The position numbers and the translations under genes were made by a program. DNA of 64,000 nt from Ensifer sp. Root278 (GTDB taxonomy: Bacteria > Pseudomonadota > Alphaproteobacteria > Rhizobiales > Rhizobiaceae), in the NCBI RefSeq assembly GCF_001429285.1, contig NZ_LMJJ01000043.1:102184-166183 (forward strand), given 5' to 3'. The notes under the pieces were generated by a model, which was given only the letters and a program-made list of their open reading frames with translations, ran no database searches and was not told the DNA's origin. Below, piece by piece: positions 43,818-52,251 of the stretch (positions within the stretch are counted from its first letter, which is position 1; each line of letters starts with the position of its first letter).

Positions 43818-44579
43818 TCATTTGGACGCATGCCGCGGCAACAGCGCTGCAGGGCGGCCGCCATCTTCGGACTGGTCGTAGACATTGACCGTAAAGCCGA
43901 TGTGGTCGGTCATCAGCTTTCGGGCGCGGTCGACGTCGCGGTCGAGTGCGGCCTCCATCAATTCCGTATGATGCTCTATCGCCATCGCGTCCTGCAAGGC
44001 GGCAACCGCTTCCTCGTAGCCCTCGCTCATCCCTGCCGCAGCGCGCAGTGTGGGGGCAAGGCTCAGGAAACGGTGGTGGCGGCGGAGCTGGTCGGAGATC
44101 GTCGCCTGGAAGCGGGAAAGCCAGCTCGATCTCGCCGCACCGATCAGCGCGGTGTGAAAGGCGGCATGCTTCTCGTCCCACTCGTCGATCTCGCTTTCGG
44201 AGACGTTTTCGACGGCAATCTTGCAGCGCGACAAGCGATAGTGGGCGGTGACGACGGCGGACTCCCATGCGCTGTCACCATTTTCGATCGACTCGATGAG
44301 CAGCGGAATTTCGACGACCTGCCGCGCTCGGGTGAGGTCGTCGAGCGCCTCTCGCGAGACCGGCGCGACGGCAAAGCCGCGATTGCTGATGGCCGTGACA
44401 AGACCCTCCGCTTCCAGCCGCGACAGCGCTTCGCGCAGAGGCGTCCAGCCGATCCCGTAGCTTTCGCGCAGCGCGCTCAGCTTCATCGGTGCGCCGGGCT
44501 GCAGCCGCGTCGCCAGAATGTCGCGGCGGAGCAACCGGTAGGCCGATTCGGTTTTGGTCGACTGTTCGTGGTCTTGCAT
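43818..44579 (-). CDS. GntR/FadR-family regulator (divergent from the tryptophan importer)
   Basis: A 253-residue regulator with a GntR winged helix (SAYRLLRRDILATRLQPGAP, ESYGIGWTPLREALSRLEAE, GLVTAISNRGFAVAPVS) and a C-terminal FCD all-alpha ligand domain (DEKHAAFHTALIGAARSSWL, with the metal His pattern). AAGGGAA precedes the ATG at 44579. It is transcribed away from the trpX-trpZ-trpY-kynU operon, and two AT palindromes lie between. Tryptophan or kynurenine is a sensible inducer, but this is inferred from position only. Confidence 0.88.
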   Translation of the reverse strand: MQDHEQSTKTESAYRLLRRDILATRLQPGAPMKLSALRESYGIGWTPLREALSRLEAEGLVTAISNRGFAVAPVSREALDDLTRARQVVEIPLLIESIENGDSAWESAVVTAHYRLSRCKIAVENVSESEIDEWDEKHAAFHTALIGAARSSWLSRFQATISDQLRRHHRFLSLAPTLRAAAGMSEGYEEAVAALQDAMAIEHHTELMEAALDRDVDRARKLMTDHIGFTVNVYDQSEDGGRPAALLPRHASK

Positions 44580-44610
44580 CAAGTTCCCTTAACGCCCACA
44601 TCGGATCGAC

Positions 44611-44686
44611 ACAATTATATATAGTTCTGCGGCTCAGATGAAAATATATATATTTATTTGACAAGACCTCCGACCGTCGCCATCAT
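44611..44686 (+). promoter_or_regulatory. Divergent promoter with AT palindromes upstream of the tryptophan operon
   Basis: AAATATATATATTT (44642-44655) is a perfect palindrome and AATTATATATAGTT (44613-44626) a near copy. Immediately after comes TTGACA (44658-44663), then 17 bases, then CATCAT as a -10 candidate. The palindrome touches the -35, which fits repression by the divergent GntR product. Confidence 0.5.
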
Positions 44687-44740
44687 CCACGCACGCCGCC
44701 GAGGAGGGCGGTAACGCTCGTCAAATTCTGGGAGGGATGT

Positions 44741-45730
44741 ATGAGCAGGCTTAAGAGCACTTGGCTTTCGGGGTTGGTCGTCGCCGGCGCAATGGCGTGG
44801 GGGCTGGGAACGGCTGCCGCTGATCCGATCCGCATCGGCATCGCCAACTTCGGCGAACATCCACAACTGAGCGCGTCGATCGCCGGCTTCAAGAAGGCGC
44901 TGGCTGAAAACGGCTTCGTCGAAGGCAGCGACGTCGTCTACACCGAGAGCCACACCAATTTCGACGCCTCGCTGGTTCCGCAGATGATTGCCAAGCTGCA
45001 GGCCGAACAGCCGAAACTGATCTACACCATCACGACGCCGGTCTCGCAGATCGCCAAGAAGGCGCTCGCCGGCTCCGGCATCCCGGTTGTCTTTTCTGCC
45101 GTCACCGATCCGGTGGCCGCCAAGCTCGTTCCGTCCTGGGAGGCCGGTGACGAGGGGATGACCGGTGCGACGGACCTTCAGGACGTTGGCGCCGTGATGG
45201 CCTTTACCCGCAAGCTGCTGCCCGAAGCCAAGCGCTTCGGCGTGCCCTATAACCCGGGCGAGGCGAACGACACGGCGCTGCTCGACAAGATCAAGGAAGC
45301 CGCACCTGCCGCCGGCTTCGAAGTCGTCGCTGTCGGCGTCGACAACGTCAACGACATTCAGCAGCGCATCGCCTCCTTCGCCGGCAAGGCCGACGTGATC
45401 TACACGCCCGCATCCAACCTGCTGCAGCCGGCAATCGGTGCCGTTTCTGCGGCGGCACGCCAGGCAGAGATCCCGATCGTCAATTCCGACGATGGCGCCG
45501 TCCGCGATGGCGTCGTGCCGGCAAGCTTTGCCGTCAACTACGAGCAGGTCGGCGTCAATGCCGGCAAGATCGCTGCGGAAATCCTCAAAGGCAAGGACCC
45601 GAAGACCATCGCGCCGTCGCGCCCGAGCTATGAAGACCACGCGCCGCTGATCTCGAAAAAGGCGACGGCCGCCTTCGGCATCGAAGTGCCGGCAGCGCTC
45701 GCCACCGACTGCAGCTGCGTCGTCGACTGA
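44741..45730 (+). CDS. ABC transporter substrate-binding protein, TrpX-like
   Basis: A 329-residue secreted receptor (signal peptide SGLVVAGAMAWGLGTAAAD). IRIGIANFGEHPQLSASIAG, KLIYTITTPVSQIAKKALAG, ARQAEIPIVNSDDGAVRDG and GVNAGKIAAEILKGKDPKTI match the ABC_sub_bind family (COG2984). In Gram-positives this family (TrpX) imports tryptophan, often under T-box control. Immediate linkage here to kynureninase strengthens tryptophan or a kynurenine as ligand. GGGAGG precedes the ATG. First gene of a five-gene rightward operon. Confidence 0.85.
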   Translation: MSRLKSTWLSGLVVAGAMAWGLGTAAADPIRIGIANFGEHPQLSASIAGFKKALAENGFVEGSDVVYTESHTNFDASLVPQMIAKLQAEQPKLIYTITTPVSQIAKKALAGSGIPVVFSAVTDPVAAKLVPSWEAGDEGMTGATDLQDVGAVMAFTRKLLPEAKRFGVPYNPGEANDTALLDKIKEAAPAAGFEVVAVGVDNVNDIQQRIASFAGKADVIYTPASNLLQPAIGAVSAAARQAEIPIVNSDDGAVRDGVVPASFAVNYEQVGVNAGKIAAEILKGKDPKTIAPSRPSYEDHAPLISKKATAAFGIEVPAALATDCSCVVD

Positions 45731-45794
45731 TCTCCAATTGGTCTCAACAGTGGCGGCGCCGGGAGCGCCGTCACTCCACGGATAGGGGGAGCCA

Positions 45795-46574
45795 ATGCTG
45801 GAAATCAGATCGGCCCGCAAGGTTTTCTACAAGGGGCAGGCAGACGAGAAGGTCGCGCTCGACGGCCTCAAACTCAGCCTCGCCACAGGCGAATTCGGTG
45901 TCGTCATCGGCTCGAACGGCGCCGGCAAGAGCAGCATGCTCAACGCCATCTCCGGCGCGCTCGTGCTCGATAGCGGCCAGGTCGTCATCAATGGCGACGA
46001 CGTGACGGCCATGCCCGTGCACAAGCGTGCCATGCGGCTTGCCCGCGTTTTCCAGGACCCGATGCGCGGCACCGCCGCCAGCATGACGGTGGCGGAAAAC
46101 ATGTTGCTCGCCGAACTGCGCAGCAACAAGCGCACCCTGCGTCGCGGGCTGAATACGACGCGGCTCGCCACCTACAAGGAACGGCTGTCGCTGCTAGGCC
46201 TTGGCCTCGAAAACCGTCTCGATACGCGGGTGGAGCTTCTGTCCGGCGGACAGCGGCAGTCGCTGTCGCTGATCATGGCGGTCGGCGGTGAGCCGGAACT
46301 GCTGCTGCTCGACGAGCATACCGCAGCACTTGATCCCCGCACCGCCGATATCGTCATGCAGGCAACGATCCGCGCGGTCGAGGCGCTGAAGCTGACGACG
46401 CTGATGGTGACACACAACATGCAGCATGCGGTGGACTTCGGCCACAAGGTGATCATGCTCGATGCCGGGCGCGTCCGCCTCGAGATCGACGGCAAGGAAA
46501 AGGCCCAGACGACCGTGCCTGAGCTGATCGGCCATTTCTCCGTCAAAACCGACCGCATGTTCCTGGCGAGCTGA
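45795..46574 (+). CDS. ABC transporter ATPase, TrpZ-like
   Basis: A 259-residue ATPase. Walker A is GVVIGSNGAGKSSMLNAISG, the signature is LLSGGQRQSLSLIMAVGG, and Walker B is LLLLDEHTAALDP, with the unusual DEHTA seen in the COG1101 group that partners COG2984 receptors. The H-loop is TTLMVTHNMQHAVDFGH. It is second in the operon, 64 bases after the receptor gene and five bases before the permease gene. Confidence 0.88.
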   Translation: MLEIRSARKVFYKGQADEKVALDGLKLSLATGEFGVVIGSNGAGKSSMLNAISGALVLDSGQVVINGDDVTAMPVHKRAMRLARVFQDPMRGTAASMTVAENMLLAELRSNKRTLRRGLNTTRLATYKERLSLLGLGLENRLDTRVELLSGGQRQSLSLIMAVGGEPELLLLDEHTAALDPRTADIVMQATIRAVEALKLTTLMVTHNMQHAVDFGHKVIMLDAGRVRLEIDGKEKAQTTVPELIGHFSVKTDRMFLAS

Positions 46575-46579
46575 CGATC

Positions 46580-47503
46580 ATGGATATTCTTCAAAACACC
46601 ATCGCGAGCTTCGTCTCGCTCGTTCCCGTCACTCTGGCGCAGAGCCTGATCCTCGCCTTCGTGGTGCTCGGGATCATGATCCCGTTCCGCATGTTGAGCT
46701 TCCCGGATCTGACCAGCGAAGGCGCGTTTCCGCTCGGCGGCTGCGTCTGCGGCGTGCTGATGGCGGCGGGGATGTCGCCGCTGGCCGCGATCGCCATCGC
46801 GCTCGTCGCCGGCTTCGTTGCCGGCTGCTGCACGGCTTTCATCCACCTGCGGTTCCGGATCCACACCCTGCTCGCCGGCATCCTGATGATGACGATGCTC
46901 TATTCGATCAATCTGCGCATCATGGGCCGGTCGAACCTCTCGGTCTTCGGCGCAACGACGGTGTTCGACTGGGCGCCGGGGCTGCAGCCGGGCTTCCCGG
47001 CAAGCAAGATTGTCGTTGCCGGTTTGATCGCGCTCGTTGTCTTCTTCGTGCTCTATCATTTCTTCCGCACCGAGAAGGGCACCGCCGTCCGTGCCGTCGG
47101 CGCCAACCCTGATATGGCCGAAGCGCAAGGCATCAACGTCTGGCTGGCGACGATCGGCGGTGTCGGGCTTGCCGGCGCGTTTTCCGCAGGCAGCGGCGCG
47201 CTGATGGTGCAGTCGCAGGGCTTCGCCGACGTCAACATGGGCCTCGGCATCCTGATCAACGGCCTTGCGGCGCTCATGATCGGCGAGGCGATCGTCGGCA
47301 AGCAAAGCGTGCTGCGCCAGCTCGCGGCCCCCTTTGTCGGTGCGATCGTCTACTATCAGCTCGTCTCCTTCTGCCTGGCAGCCGGTATGCCCCCGCCGGA
47401 CCTGAAACTTGCGACCGGCCTGTTCGTTCTCGCCATGCTGGCTCTTCCGAGCCTCAAGCGAAGCCGCGGACCGGCACCTGCCCGCGAAACCGTTCGCGAA
47501 TAG
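46580..47503 (+). CDS. ABC transporter permease, TrpY-like
   Basis: A 307-residue membrane protein with eight to nine helices (COG4120 type). SFPDLTSEGAFPLGGCVCGV and AVRAVGANPDMAEAQGINVW (a cytoplasmic coupling loop), with GLGILINGLAALMIGEAIVG, are typical. It completes a three-gene importer with the preceding receptor and ATPase. The downstream kynureninase gene starts 15 bases after its stop. A 980-codon open frame on the opposite strand across this region is regarded as a shadow. Confidence 0.88.
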   Translation: MDILQNTIASFVSLVPVTLAQSLILAFVVLGIMIPFRMLSFPDLTSEGAFPLGGCVCGVLMAAGMSPLAAIAIALVAGFVAGCCTAFIHLRFRIHTLLAGILMMTMLYSINLRIMGRSNLSVFGATTVFDWAPGLQPGFPASKIVVAGLIALVVFFVLYHFFRTEKGTAVRAVGANPDMAEAQGINVWLATIGGVGLAGAFSAGSGALMVQSQGFADVNMGLGILINGLAALMIGEAIVGKQSVLRQLAAPFVGAIVYYQLVSFCLAAGMPPPDLKLATGLFVLAMLALPSLKRSRGPAPARETVRE

Positions 47504-47518
47504 ATGAGGACCACCTTC

Positions 47519-48766
47519 ATGAATGCAGTTCCTGATTTTGTTGCGATCGAGGCGATGGATGCGGCCGATGTGCTGCGTCCGATGCGCGAGCGTTTCATCT
47601 TGCCGCAGAACCTGATCTACCTGGACGGCAACTCGCTTGGCGTCGCCTCGACCGCCGCTTTCGACGAACTTCGCAAGGCCGCGACCGAGGAATGGGGGCA
47701 GGATCTCATCCGCAGCTGGAACACGGCCGGGTGGTTCGAGATGCCGCTTGCGCTCGGTGACCGGGTCGGGCGGCTGATCGGGGCGGCCGCCGGCCAGACT
47801 GTCGTTTGCGATACGACGTCGATCAACATCTACAAGGCCCTGCACGCGGCCATGGCGCTGCGGCCCGATCGCTCTGTCATCGTCAGCGAAGGCGGCAGTT
47901 TCCCGACGGACCTCTACATGGCCGAGGGCGTGGTTTCGACGCGCTCGGGCGCTTCGTTGCGGCTCGAAGGGGTCGATGCGCACGATATCGAGGACCTGAT
48001 CAACAGCGACGTTGCCGTGGTTCTGGTCAACCATGTCAACTACAAGTCCGGTGAACTGCGCGACATGGCGGCGCTGACACGCAAGGCGCATGAGCATGGC
48101 GCGCTGGTCATCTGGGATCTCTGCCATACCGCCGGCGCCCTGCCTGTCGATCTCGATGGCGCCAATGTCGATTTTGCCGTCGGCTGCACCTACAAGTACC
48201 TGAACGGCGGTCCTGGCGCGCCTGCCTTCATCTATGCCGCGACCCGTCATCACGGCGATATCCGCCAACCGCTCACCGGCTGGTGGGGCCATGCCCGCCC
48301 CTTCGCCTTCGAGAAGCACTATGCGGCCGGCGAGGGCATCCGTCGTTTCCTCTGCGGCACGCAGCCGATCCTGTCGCTGCGGGCGCTGAAGGGCGCGCTC
48401 GACGTCTGGGACGAAGTCGACATGAACCAGTTGCGCGAGAAGAGCATCCGGCTCACCGATCTCTTCATCACGCTCGTCGAGGCGAAATGCGCTGCCTACG
48501 GCCTGGAACTCGAGAGCCCGCGCGACGGGACAAAACGCGGAAGCCAGGTTTCGTTCAGCCATCCGAACAGCTACGAGATCATGCAGGCGCTCATTGCCCG
48601 TGGCGTCATCGGCGATTTCCGCGCCCCCACGACGATGCGCTTCGGCTTCACGCCGCTCTATGTGAGCTATGCCGATGTTTGGCGGGCGGTCGGAATCCTT
48701 GAAGAGATCCTTCTCACGGGCGCATGGCAGGACGCGCGCTTTGCGGTCCGCGCAGCCGTGACCTGA
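47519..48766 (+). CDS. kynU: Kynureninase
   Basis: A 415-residue PLP enzyme that cleaves L-kynurenine to anthranilate and L-alanine. LIYLDGNSLGVASTAAFDEL, DLIRSWNTAGWFEMP, FPTDLYMAEGV, IWDLCHTAGALPVDLDGANV and the PLP lysine in FAVGCTYKYLNGGPGAPAFI (Lys near 226) are all canonical. GAGGA eight bases before the ATG at 47519 selects this start over the ATG at 47504. It is directly behind the TrpXYZ-like importer. No kynurenine 3-monooxygenase occurs in the window, so anthranilate should be the product. Confidence 0.95.
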   Translation: MNAVPDFVAIEAMDAADVLRPMRERFILPQNLIYLDGNSLGVASTAAFDELRKAATEEWGQDLIRSWNTAGWFEMPLALGDRVGRLIGAAAGQTVVCDTTSINIYKALHAAMALRPDRSVIVSEGGSFPTDLYMAEGVVSTRSGASLRLEGVDAHDIEDLINSDVAVVLVNHVNYKSGELRDMAALTRKAHEHGALVIWDLCHTAGALPVDLDGANVDFAVGCTYKYLNGGPGAPAFIYAATRHHGDIRQPLTGWWGHARPFAFEKHYAAGEGIRRFLCGTQPILSLRALKGALDVWDEVDMNQLREKSIRLTDLFITLVEAKCAAYGLELESPRDGTKRGSQVSFSHPNSYEIMQALIARGVIGDFRAPTTMRFGFTPLYVSYADVWRAVGILEEILLTGAWQDARFAVRAAVT

Positions 48767-48869
48767 TCTCGATGGTGGACTGCGGGCGGTCTGCCGTCCG
48801 CAGTCGAAAGCCGAGTCATAGGTCGCGATCCGCACGCCCGAACGCGTGAGGCAGACAGGAGACTTCGCA

Positions 48870-49838
48870 ATGACTGCGCCGCAGCGCCCGACACCGGACG
48901 AAATCGCGGACGCTCGCGGCCGCATCGCTCCCCACTTCGCGCGAACCCCGCTGGTGCGGCTCGACCTTGGGTTCCCGGACCGCCAGATCTTTCTGAAACT
49001 GGAGACGCTCTCTCCGATCGGCGCCTTCAAGCTTCGCCCGGCGCTGAACGCACTCTTGTCGCGTGATCCGGCCGATCTGCAAAACGGCATGGCCGTCACC
49101 AGTTCCGGCAACATGGCCTATGGCATGGCCTGGGCCGCCCGCCTCATCGGTGTGCCGATGGTGGCCTACATGTATCGCGGCGCGCCGCAGACGAAGATCG
49201 ACGGCGTGCGCGAGCTTGGCGGCGAGGTGCGCTTCGTCAGTACCGCGACCTGGTGGGACTACATTACCGATGCGGCCCGTCCGGATGCGCCGGAACTGCT
49301 GATCAATCCGGTGACCGATCAGGCGGTGCTTGCCGGCAACGGCTCCATCGGCATGGAAATCATCGAGGACTTGCCCGATGTCGACGTGGTGCTCACCCCC
49401 TATGGTGGCGGCAGCATGACGACCGGGGTCGCAAGCGCTGTCAAGGCCACTTCCGACCGTTGCCGTGTCTTCGCCGTCGAGGATGACAGCGCCGCTCCGG
49501 TTTCGGCGGCACTTGCGGCGGGACGGATCGTGACGATCGAGACCCGCCCGTCGTTCATCAAGAGCATCGGCGCGCCATCGCTTGTGCCGCAGCTTTGGCC
49601 AGTGGCACGGGAACTCATCGACGGGGCGATTGCCGTCAGCCCGGCCCAGGTGACCGATGCGATGCGGCTTCTGTTCAAAAAGGCCAAAGTCGTCGCCGAG
49701 GGGGCAGGGGCCGCCTCGCTCGCCGCCGCGATCTCGCGGCCCGACCTGACCGGAAACATCGTCTGCGTCATCTCGGGCGGCAACATCGACGCGGCTGCCT
49801 ATTCCGTGGTCCTTGGCGGCGGCATTCCCTCGGCCTGA
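48870..49838 (+). CDS. Fold-type II PLP enzyme (threonine/serine dehydratase-like)
   Basis: A 322-residue enzyme with ARTPLVRLDLGFPDRQIFLK, the PLP lysine in SPIGAFKLRPALNAL, the Asn loop VTSSGNMAYGMAWAARLIGV, and the phosphate-binding VLTPYGGGSMTTGVASAVK. Its length matches catabolic dehydratases lacking the regulatory domain, and it resembles the EutB-type (hydroxyectoine) branch. AGGAG precedes the ATG at 48870. It ends the tryptophan operon, about 100 bases after kynU. Its substrate is unclear: the route makes alanine, not serine or threonine, so it may handle a beta-substituted amino acid. Confidence 0.8.
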   Translation: MTAPQRPTPDEIADARGRIAPHFARTPLVRLDLGFPDRQIFLKLETLSPIGAFKLRPALNALLSRDPADLQNGMAVTSSGNMAYGMAWAARLIGVPMVAYMYRGAPQTKIDGVRELGGEVRFVSTATWWDYITDAARPDAPELLINPVTDQAVLAGNGSIGMEIIEDLPDVDVVLTPYGGGSMTTGVASAVKATSDRCRVFAVEDDSAAPVSAALAAGRIVTIETRPSFIKSIGAPSLVPQLWPVARELIDGAIAVSPAQVTDAMRLLFKKAKVVAEGAGAASLAAAISRPDLTGNIVCVISGGNIDAAAYSVVLGGGIPSA

Positions 49839-49847
49839 ACGGCAAGC

Positions 49848-50534
49848 TCAGACGCCGAGATAGCGGTCCTGAAGTGCCGGTGTCAGCGCTGCCGGCGATC
49901 CTTCGAACACCGTCGCACCCTTTTCCAGGACGAAGCAGCGGTCGGCCACCGGAAGCAATTCCGAAAGCGTCTTGTCGACGACGAGGATCGATTGGCCGGC
50001 GACCTTCAGCGTGCGGATCGCCGACCAGATGTCCTGCCGGATCACCGGCGCAAGCCCCTCGGTTGCCTCGTCGAGAATGATCAGGCTGGGATTGGTCATC
50101 AGCGCCCGGCCGATGGCAAGCATCTGCTGCTCGCCGCCCGAAAGCGTGTTGGCATATTGGTCACGCCGTTCGCCGAGACGGGGGAAGAGCGCGACCACTT
50201 TCTCGAAGGTCCACTCGCTGCCGCGGGCCGTGGCAACCAGGTTCTCCATGACTGTGAGATTGGGAAAGCAGCGCCGTCCTTCGGGCACGAGGCCCAGGCC
50301 GAGTCTCGCTATCCGGTGCGGTCGCATGCCCGAGATCGCCTTGCCGGCGAAGCTGATCGCGCCGGAGCGCGGCCGCACGAGGCCGAGGATCGAGTTGATC
50401 GTCGTCGTTTTGCCCATGCCGTTGCGGCCCATGAGCGCGACCACCTCGCCCTCCCGCACATCGAGATTGACGCCGAAGAGTGCCTGCGATGCGCCGTAGA
50501 AGGTTTCGAGACCTTTCAGTTCGAGCAGGCTCAC
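49848..50534 (-). CDS. Branched-chain/aromatic ABC transporter ATPase (LivF-like)
   Basis: A 228-residue ATPase with Walker A VVALMGRNGMGKTTTINSIL, signature NTLSGGEQQMLAIGRALMTN and Walker B LIILDEATEGLAPVI, the pattern of LivF in HAAT-family systems. It overlaps the LivG-like gene by four bases and is the last gene of the ligase-dioxygenase-liv operon. The 3' end is convergent with the dehydratase gene, nine bases away. Confidence 0.92.
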   Translation of the reverse strand: MSLLELKGLETFYGASQALFGVNLDVREGEVVALMGRNGMGKTTTINSILGLVRPRSGAISFAGKAISGMRPHRIARLGLGLVPEGRRCFPNLTVMENLVATARGSEWTFEKVVALFPRLGERRDQYANTLSGGEQQMLAIGRALMTNPSLIILDEATEGLAPVIRQDIWSAIRTLKVAGQSILVVDKTLSELLPVADRCFVLEKGATVFEGSPAALTPALQDRYLGV

Positions 50535-51280
50535 GCGGCTTCTCCCAAATAGGCGCGGCGAACGTCCGGATCGCTGCGGATTTCATCGACCGTACCTGTT
50601 GCGATGATGCGGCCATAAACGAGCACGGAAATGCGATCCGCAAGCGCAAAGACCGCGTCCATGTCGTGTTCCACCAGCAGCATCGGCGCTTCATGGCGCA
50701 AGCCGTCGAGAAACGACGTCAGCCGCTTCGAGCCCTCCGGCCCCATGCCGGCCATCGGTTCATCGAAGAGAAACGCCTTCGGCGAAAGCGCCAGCGCGAT
50801 GGCGATTTCGAGCTGTCGGCGCTCGCCGTGGGAAAGCTCTGCCGCCGGCACATGGGCGCGCGCGGCGAGGTCCACACGCTCGAGCATCGCCATTGCCGGC
50901 TCGGTCAGGTCCCTATCGCTCGTAACCTGGCGGAAGAAGCGGAAGCTGCTGCCTTGCCGCGCCTGCACCGCCAGCATGACGTTGCGAAGCGCTGAGAACT
51001 CCTGCGCCAGCGACGAAATCTGGAAGCTGCGCGCAAGGCCGAGCCTCGCGCGGGCTGCCATGTCGAGCCCGCTGATATCCTCGCCGAGAAAGCGGATGCT
51101 GCCGCTGTCGGCCTTGAGCGAACCGGCGATCTGGTGGATCAGCGTGCTTTTTCCGGCACCGTTCGGACCGATCAGCGCATGGATCTGTCCCGGACGAAGC
51201 TCAAGGCTGACCCCGTCGGTCGCCTTGAGGGCGCCGAAGGATTTGCGGAGATCGCGGATTTCGAGAACAGGCTCAGACAT
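50531..51280 (-). CDS. Branched-chain/aromatic ABC transporter ATPase (LivG-like)
   Basis: A 249-residue ATPase. Walker A is HALIGPNGAGKSTLIHQIAG, the signature ELSHGERRQLEIAIALALSP, and Walker B AFLFDEPMAGMGPEGSKRL, as in LivG. The ATG at 51280 (MSEPVLEIRDLRKSFGALK) lies within the last codons of the LivM-like gene; upstream codons of the longer frame are out of family and rejected. It pairs with the LivF-like subunit to energise uptake. Confidence 0.92.
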   Translation of the reverse strand: MSEPVLEIRDLRKSFGALKATDGVSLELRPGQIHALIGPNGAGKSTLIHQIAGSLKADSGSIRFLGEDISGLDMAARARLGLARSFQISSLAQEFSALRNVMLAVQARQGSSFRFFRQVTSDRDLTEPAMAMLERVDLAARAHVPAAELSHGERRQLEIAIALALSPKAFLFDEPMAGMGPEGSKRLTSFLDGLRHEAPMLLVEHDMDAVFALADRISVLVYGRIIATGTVDEIRSDPDVRRAYLGEAA

Positions 51281-52244
51281 GGCGCGGCTTTCCGGAGAGA
51301 AGGCCCAGCAGCCCGCCGCGTGCAAAAAGCACGATGCCGAGCAGGATGAGGCCGAGGAAGAACTGCCAGCGCTCGGTGATACCGCCGAGCACATATTCGA
51401 AGACGACGAAGATCATCGCGCCGGCGACGGGGCCGAACAGGCGGCCCTTGCCGCCGAGGATGATCAGCACGATCAGTTCGCCCGACATGTGCCAGGAGAG
51501 CATGGAGGGCCCGACGAAGCGATTGAGGTCGGCATAGAGCGCGCCGGCAAATCCGGTGATCATGGCCGAGGCGGCAAACGCGACGAGCCGGATATTGAAG
51601 GGCGCGATGCCGACGGCGGCAAGGCGGATTCCATTCTGTCTCGCCGCCTGCAGGGCGCTGCCGAAGCGCGAACCCTCGACCACGCGGAACAGGAGAAGTG
51701 CGGCCATGAGTGCCGCATAGCAGATCAGGAAATAGGGCAGGGGCTTGGCGGTGTTGACGCCGGGAAAGGCGTTGCGCACCGACATCGAGAGACCATCTTC
51801 GCCGCCATAGGCCGGCCAGGAGATCGCGAAATAGTAGATCATCTGCGCGAAAGCGAGCGTGATCATGATGAAATAGACGCCTGATGTGCGCAGGCTGATC
51901 GCGCCGATCGGCAGCGCGATGAGGCCGGCAACCGCCACGGCCGCTATCCAGATGAGCGGCATCGACGTTGTCGCCGGAATGCCGGCAAACAGCGGCTCGC
52001 CATTGAAGGCGTGGGTGGCGAGGATGCCGGCGACATAACCGCCAAGGCCGAAGAAGGCTGCGTGGCCGAAGGACAGCAGCCCGCCGGACCCGAGCGCCAG
52101 GTTGAGGCCGACGGCGGCAAGCGCCAGGACGACGACGCGGGTCGCGAGCGTCACATAGAAGGGTTCGCCCATGCCGGCGGCGACAAGCGGTGCGCCGAGA
52201 AGCAGAAGGGCAAGCAGCAGGTTGACGGTGGTTTCGCGGCTCAT
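51273..52244 (-). CDS. Branched-chain/aromatic ABC transporter permease (LivM-like)
   Basis: A 323-residue permease with about ten helices. LALGSGGLLSFGHAAFFGLG is the LivM/LivH hallmark, GVYFIMITLAFAQMIYYFAI follows, and GRLFGPVAGAMIFVVFEYVL lies near the end. The ATG at 52244 is seven bases after the LivH-like stop; the longer frame lacks family similarity. It forms the membrane channel with the LivH-like subunit. Confidence 0.92.
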   Translation of the reverse strand: MSRETTVNLLLALLLLGAPLVAAGMGEPFYVTLATRVVVLALAAVGLNLALGSGGLLSFGHAAFFGLGGYVAGILATHAFNGEPLFAGIPATTSMPLIWIAAVAVAGLIALPIGAISLRTSGVYFIMITLAFAQMIYYFAISWPAYGGEDGLSMSVRNAFPGVNTAKPLPYFLICYAALMAALLLFRVVEGSRFGSALQAARQNGIRLAAVGIAPFNIRLVAFAASAMITGFAGALYADLNRFVGPSMLSWHMSGELIVLIILGGKGRLFGPVAGAMIFVVFEYVLGGITERWQFFLGLILLGIVLFARGGLLGLLSGKPRHV

Positions 52245-52251
52245 CTTGACC

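Noticed and set aside
46172-49114. Open frame of 980 codons on the minus strand across the tryptophan operon
   Set aside because: It is antisense to well-supported ATPase, permease, kynureninase and dehydratase genes, has Arg/Asp/Gln-rich low-complexity composition typical of GC-rich antisense frames, and no recognisable domain.
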